Shown here: positions 38,101 to 44,100 of the stretch, one piece after another
Position numbering within the stretch: the first letter of the stretch is position 1
How the letters are laid out: each line of letters begins with the position of its first letter
Assembly (NCBI GenBank): GCA_037367405.1
Contig: JAZKJV010003356.1
Location: 434,001 to 498,000 of the forward strand
Length of the DNA stretch: 64,000 bases
DNA from: Ottelia alismoides
Taxonomy: Eukaryota > Streptophyta > Magnoliopsida > Alismatales > Hydrocharitaceae
Direction: 5' to 3'
The notes under the pieces: model-generated
Databases searched by the model: none
Told to the model about the DNA's origin: nothing
What the model saw: only the letters and a program-made list of their open reading frames with translations
Program-made: the position numbers and the translations under genes

Positions 38101-41100
38101 GATCGTCTCTTCACACTGTCACTTTGATCTTTCACCCATCCGCCACGACCACATGTGCGACTGCTCACGCTTACCTGACCACTTTTCCTTTTCGTGCTCC
38201 CTTTTCTCTCTCCAGTGGCCAACCTCCACACCTAAAGAAAGTACATGGTCCCTACGCTCTCGCATGAGGTGATTGTTACCCTCGTAATAAAAACACTTCT
38301 CCAACCCTCATTTTTTTGAGACTCAAAAAAGGGGGAAACACTCGTTGGTGCTCGCCCCAAGAATATATTCAACTAAAACGGAAAAAGAAAAAAATACTTA
38401 CAGCGGGGAGGTGAGGTAGAGGAACACAGAAGGAGATTAGAAATACAAGATAAACACCCGGCATGGATGTGCCGTTACACAATTAAGTACACCAATCTGA
38501 GATAAGTCTATTACCCAAAATGTTAACGTTCTCCCGATAGAATCGCATGCCCGAGAAAATAGCGTCGTTCCTTGCACGCCAAATGGACCACAACCGCGCG
38601 ATAGGCCCCAACATATCAGCTCTGGCTCTCGTCCTGTTCGACCAAAGGAGCTCGCAAAAATCTTCAACATTGTCCGCGCGAGCCCAAGCCACATCGTCCC
38701 AGACCCCTGCAACCAAGAAACAACGAAAGAAAAGATGATCGGGAGTTTCGTCGTCAACACCGCAAAGATGGCAAGCCGCGCATGTCAGGGGGAAGAACAT
38801 GGCGCAACGATCTCGGGTCATCAACCGCCGATGACGGAGTAACCATAAGAAAATGGCAATGCGCTCCGGCAAGTGCAAGCCCCAGAAGAAAGCACAGTCG
38901 CGCACATGAGAGGAAGATAAGGGAGGCGGGGGAGAGAGCAGTGCCCTGTAAGCCTTCCTAGTGGAGAAAGCCCCGTCTTTCCAATGCCAATGATCCCGTT
39001 GCACAGAGGGCGAAGCCGCATAATTGAGAGCCTCCATCATCGAAGCGAAATCAGCCATCCGCTGATCAGATAAGTTTCCAGAGAATCGAGGGCACCAACA
39101 GCCGTCTGACCAACATTCCGCAGCAGTTGCGAGCTTATTCGAAGCAAGCGCAAACAATCTCGGGAACCGCACCCGAAGAGGGCCGCCCCCCAACCAGTCA
39201 TCCAGCCAAAACTTGAAGGATTCCCCCGTCCCAAGCACCGGGGAGAACAACGCAAAATTCCGCAGTAAGGTAGACGATACGCTGCGCCAGAAATTGGAAG
39301 AATGAGATTGCAAGGCCCCCCGCTGCAGCCCGAACCAGTCGCTGCCCAGTATGACCCGAAGGACGTTGGTGAAGGAGTCGTCCTTGCCCCAAATTCTACT
39401 TACCCATTTGAGTAGAAGAGCGTCATTAACCAGGTCCAATCTTCGGACACCAAGCCCGCCATAGCGCTTAGGCATGATCACCACATCCCAAGCGAGAAGA
39501 TGCATCCCCCTACCGTTGCCGTCCTTACGGCCCAAAAGAAGCGACACATACACCTCTCCAGGCGTAAGCGGATCCCCACAGGCATTCTACGCACCGAGAG
39601 GAAAAACACCGGAATAGAAGAAAGCACGGATTTGAGAAGGATAAGGCGACCTCCCCGAGAAAGCAAGGCGGCCTTCCAACCCGCAAGGCGCGCCTCCACC
39701 CGCTCCGTGATAGCCCGCCAATCCGCAGAACGGGGGCGCCCCACCGAAAGAGGAATACCAAGATATGCAAAAGCTCCCCAGGCGCAGAACGAGCAACCGG
39801 CCACATTCCTCCCCCTCCGAGAGCGACATGCCGAAAGGCACGACGTTGGATTTGGAAGCATTAATCGACATCCCAGATAGCTCAGAAAATAGCAAGAGTA
39901 TTGGCCATACCAGACACCTCCTCCGGACCGCCCTCAATGAAACAAATTGTATCATCAGTGAACTGAATCAATGGCACACAAACATCCTCCTTGCGAAACC
40001 CATTAGTAAGACCCGCATCAATGACGCGGTCGACCATACGCGCCAACACATCCGAAGCCAAGACGAAGAGGAGAGGCGCCAGGGGGCAGCCTTGACGCAC
40101 CCCCCTGCGCGGCTGAAATGAACCACCAACCGACCGCCCATTAATTAGTACAGAAAGCGACACCGTGGAGATGCATCTGCGCATCCAAGCAATCCATAAA
40201 TTAGGGAAACCCCGTCTACGCAAAGCCGACCATAAAAAGCGCCAATCGATGGAATCATAGGCCTTGGCAAAATCGATTTTCCAAAGGACTCCCTTCCTCT
40301 TTTCTTTCTTCCAAACGACCACCATTTCCGAGGCAACGACGATGCAATCCGCGATATGCCTCCCCTTAATGAATGCAGCTTGAACGGGGGATATAATGCC
40401 CTCCAAAACCCGAGCCAGGCGAATGGCGAGAGTTTTTGCCACAATAAGATAAATAGCATTCGATACGGAAATAGGCCGGAAATCGTCGAAGCGCAATGCC
40501 GGGTCTTTTTTTGGAATGAGCACAATATTAGCCCGATTGATGCGGTCAAAACCGAGGTTACCACAACAGAATTCCGAGACAACGTCGAAGACGTCCCCGG
40601 ACTGATAGAATGCGACGGAAAACCTGTCAGGTCCCGGCGAAGAATCTTGATTTATCGCCCAAACAGCGGCTTTAATCTCCTCCAAAGAAATGGGCCGAAT
40701 AAGGTTCTCGGAATCCGCGTCCGAGATAGAGGCTGCACCCAACCCAAGCCAACGCCATCGACGCAGAGGGAGAGAAGAAGAGAGACGTCTGAAGTGATAA
40801 ACGATGGCTCTCCCCATCTCCCGATCCCCGACGAAGACAACGTCATTGATAGAAAGGGACCGCATCATATTACAACGCCGCCGATTGCTTACGGCCCGGT
40901 GGAAGCATGCCGTATTCGCATCGCCATCTTTAATCCATTTATGCCGCGAGCGCTGACAGCACTCAATAGTTCTCTTCTTCTCCTCCTCCTGCACCCGAGC
41001 GAGAGCAGAAGAGCGATCCCGAAGTTCGTCAAAAGAGAGTTCGCGAGAATTCTCCGTGAAATCCAGTTGCATGATAATATCCTCCGCCTCGGCGCGCGCA

Positions 41101-44100
41101 GCTCGCCGCGCTTGCCTGGTAGAAATTTTGAACTCAGCGAGAACTCTCCGCAGGGAAGAAAGCTTCTGATTAAGTTTAGAAGCCGCGGAGCCATACACGG
41201 GGACATTAGCCCAATGATTCTGGACGATCGATTTGAAATTAGGTTTCAATAACCAACATTTTTCATAGCGAAAAGGCCCCCGAGGGCTAGTGCCAACGCC
41301 AGAGTTCCAAATAATGGGAGAGTGATCCGAGAATGAGCGGGGGCGAGAAGAAACAGAACAAAGGGGAAGGAGTCCAAAGCCATCCCATTAACCAAGAACC
41401 GGTCGATTCGAGAGCGAGAGGAACTATTCCGCCACGTGTAGGATATATCGCTTGGAACCAAACTAAATAGCGCCAAATCATCAAGCACGTCTCGAAAATC
41501 ATGCGAGCCAGGATCGCGGCCACCCCTGCCGTGAGGCCGATCGGAGGAGAGAATGGTGACGTTGAAATCACCCCCCAGAAGCCAAGGAAGTCCCGCGAAT
41601 AAATTAGCTGCCTCCCGCATGTCCTCCCATAATTCCCGTCGCAAAATATGGCACGTTGGAGCGTAGATACATGAGAACACCATCAGATCATTTGAATCGA
41701 CCCGGTTCAAAGCAACATAAATCATGTGACGTCCGGCAAGCATGGAACTAAATGAGAACGAGCGAGATCGCCAAGTCACAAGTAAGCCCCCGGCGGACCC
41801 AACCGCATTAACCGCACGAAACTCATCAAATGGACCAGCACCAAATGACCGCCACGAATAATCATCAAGAGTTGCCAGTTTTGATTCTTGGATAAAAGCA
41901 ACATCACAAGACCATTCAGATAATCGCGAGCCCAGGGAACGACGTTTGACCAAATCCCCGAGACCGCGGACATTCCAGGAAAGTACCTTCGTTAAAATAA
42001 CCACTGTGATCGCCCCCAAAAACGCGGATGAACCAAGAGTGAACCGCCAATCAGCAACCGCCGGAGGTCGCCCCCAGGTCATCAGCCGCAGAGCATCCCT
42101 CGCATCCCCCAATGCCATGAACGCCCGCAGCCTTCGCCACGGCCTCCCTCAAAGAGGCGCAAGAGTGAGTCACCCGAGCCCCGTGGATATTAAGAGCGCG
42201 CCTGTTGTATGTTGACCCAAAGCGTCTGAAGGAAGGCCCCGTCCCTTCTCCTGAAAGTTGAGATCCCGGAGGCCGAGGAGAGAAGGCCTCGTGAAGAACA
42301 TGGGTGGACCGCACCGGGGTCCTAGGCGAATCAGAACGCGCAGAGACCAAAGAAGTGGAAGCATTCAGGCGCAAGGCCTCAACTTGGAACACAAAAGAGT
42401 CGGGCATTGAAGTCCGAGTATTCTGAAGAATGGCTCGAGGCCAAGATCCGAAGTGCCCAGGTCCACCGACCCGCGAACTGGGGAGATCCGCCGAGCAACC
42501 CGAGTAACCAAACTGCAAAGCCGGAGCCGACCCGAACCGGGGAAAAAGAGAAGTCGAATCGTCCTCGGGAACCCCCATGACAGGTAGATCAGGAGACGCA
42601 ACCGAATGATGCGGGGCCCCAAAAGACGGCTCGAATGTTCCCATAACGTTAGCCATGCATGGCGTCTCTTCGGAAGAATCAACAAGACGTCCCACGTGGC
42701 ACCGCAGAAACGAAGCGTCACGCTCCACGTGGCAAGGCGGAGACGAAGCGACGCACTCCCGCCCCATCCCGGCGCCGACCGCCGTCGCAGAAAGAACCGG
42801 CACCTCTACCAGGTCCGGCGAGTCGGAAACCGCCGTAGAAGGGGGAATAACCGAAAGCTCAGGCTTGAACCTCCACCGGCCGATCTTAAGAGACCCAAAG
42901 AGGGTCCTACCAGACGCGTCGCTGAGAAGACGAGAACTGCATTCAAGGAGAACCCTAATAGACTTCCAATCGGCCTCCGGAGCAAGGCCATCATCAAGGA
43001 TCGAGAGAATGACCCCCCACCGGCGAAACGCTTTGTTGAGAACGGGGATAGATCGAGACAGGAAAGGGACGCCTGTAATACTTGCCATGCAAACCTTGGT
43101 GTTATAAGAAGCGCCATCAGCCACGTGGGCTAACCGCCAAACGACGTCATCGTTAGAGCCATCAGCCAACAGCCTATCCCGAAGCTCCATGGATAGACCG
43201 CGCACGCGACAGTGAGAAGGGTCCAGCAAGCAGAGATCCCCAGAGAAAGGAGGCCCCAGTATGGCCTGAACATGCGACTTAACAAGCGCCCAGTCGACGT
43301 CGCACTGGCGTGCAACCCCGATGAGCACGAAGAGAGGAGAGGCGAGAACATCTTCCTTCCCGCTCGAAGGCAAGCCCTGCATATGCATATCTTGGCCAAG
43401 AAGTACCGCCTTTGTCGAAGAAACCCCCGGCGCAGACGAAGTTGCACCAAGGTCCGAGCCGCCACCCGCCGCCTCGGCAGGAGTGGGACGAAGAGGCAGC
43501 TCCAATCCACGAACCAAAAGACCCGCACCCGAAGAACCCTCATGCGGCGTACGGGAAAGAGGATCCACCGCCTGCGCATAAGAGCGATCCGGGACCTCCC
43601 GCCAAGGAAGAGAATCGGGATGAGAGCCATGCAAAGGATGCACCGAGGAAGAGGCGGGAGGCATCCCTGTCGGCACCGGGAGACGAACACGGAGCGCCCA
43701 GCAAGAGGCGCGACGGTGCCCCGCTTTCCCGCATTTTAAACAACGTGGAGGAAGGGGACATCGAGAAGCTAGATGTCCCCTCTCCCCGCACCGGAAGCAA
43801 CGCTTGACCGCCTTCCTGCGAGAGACCGTCGTCCATTCGCCATCGGGAACACCGCCATGACCATCAGCAGCTTCGGCAGTGAAGACCACAACCTTTCCCT
43901 TCGCTCCCAATGAGCAAGCCACGAGCGCCGCATCCCCAGCCATCGCTCGCGCACCGCCAGCCGAGCTCCCTTCTATCTGCACCACTCCCTAGTGGACCAC
44001 GGCAAAGTCACGCACGCCGCCCTCCCTCACACTCGCACCGCCCGCCCTCGCACTCGCAACGCTCGCATCACTCCCACTCCCACTCCCGCTCGCACCGCTC

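Noticed and set aside
42051..43985. Zinc-knuckle RNA-binding host protein
   Set aside because: The same layout is seen in LINE 1, and the frame lies between L1 target duplications upstream of an L1 ORF2.
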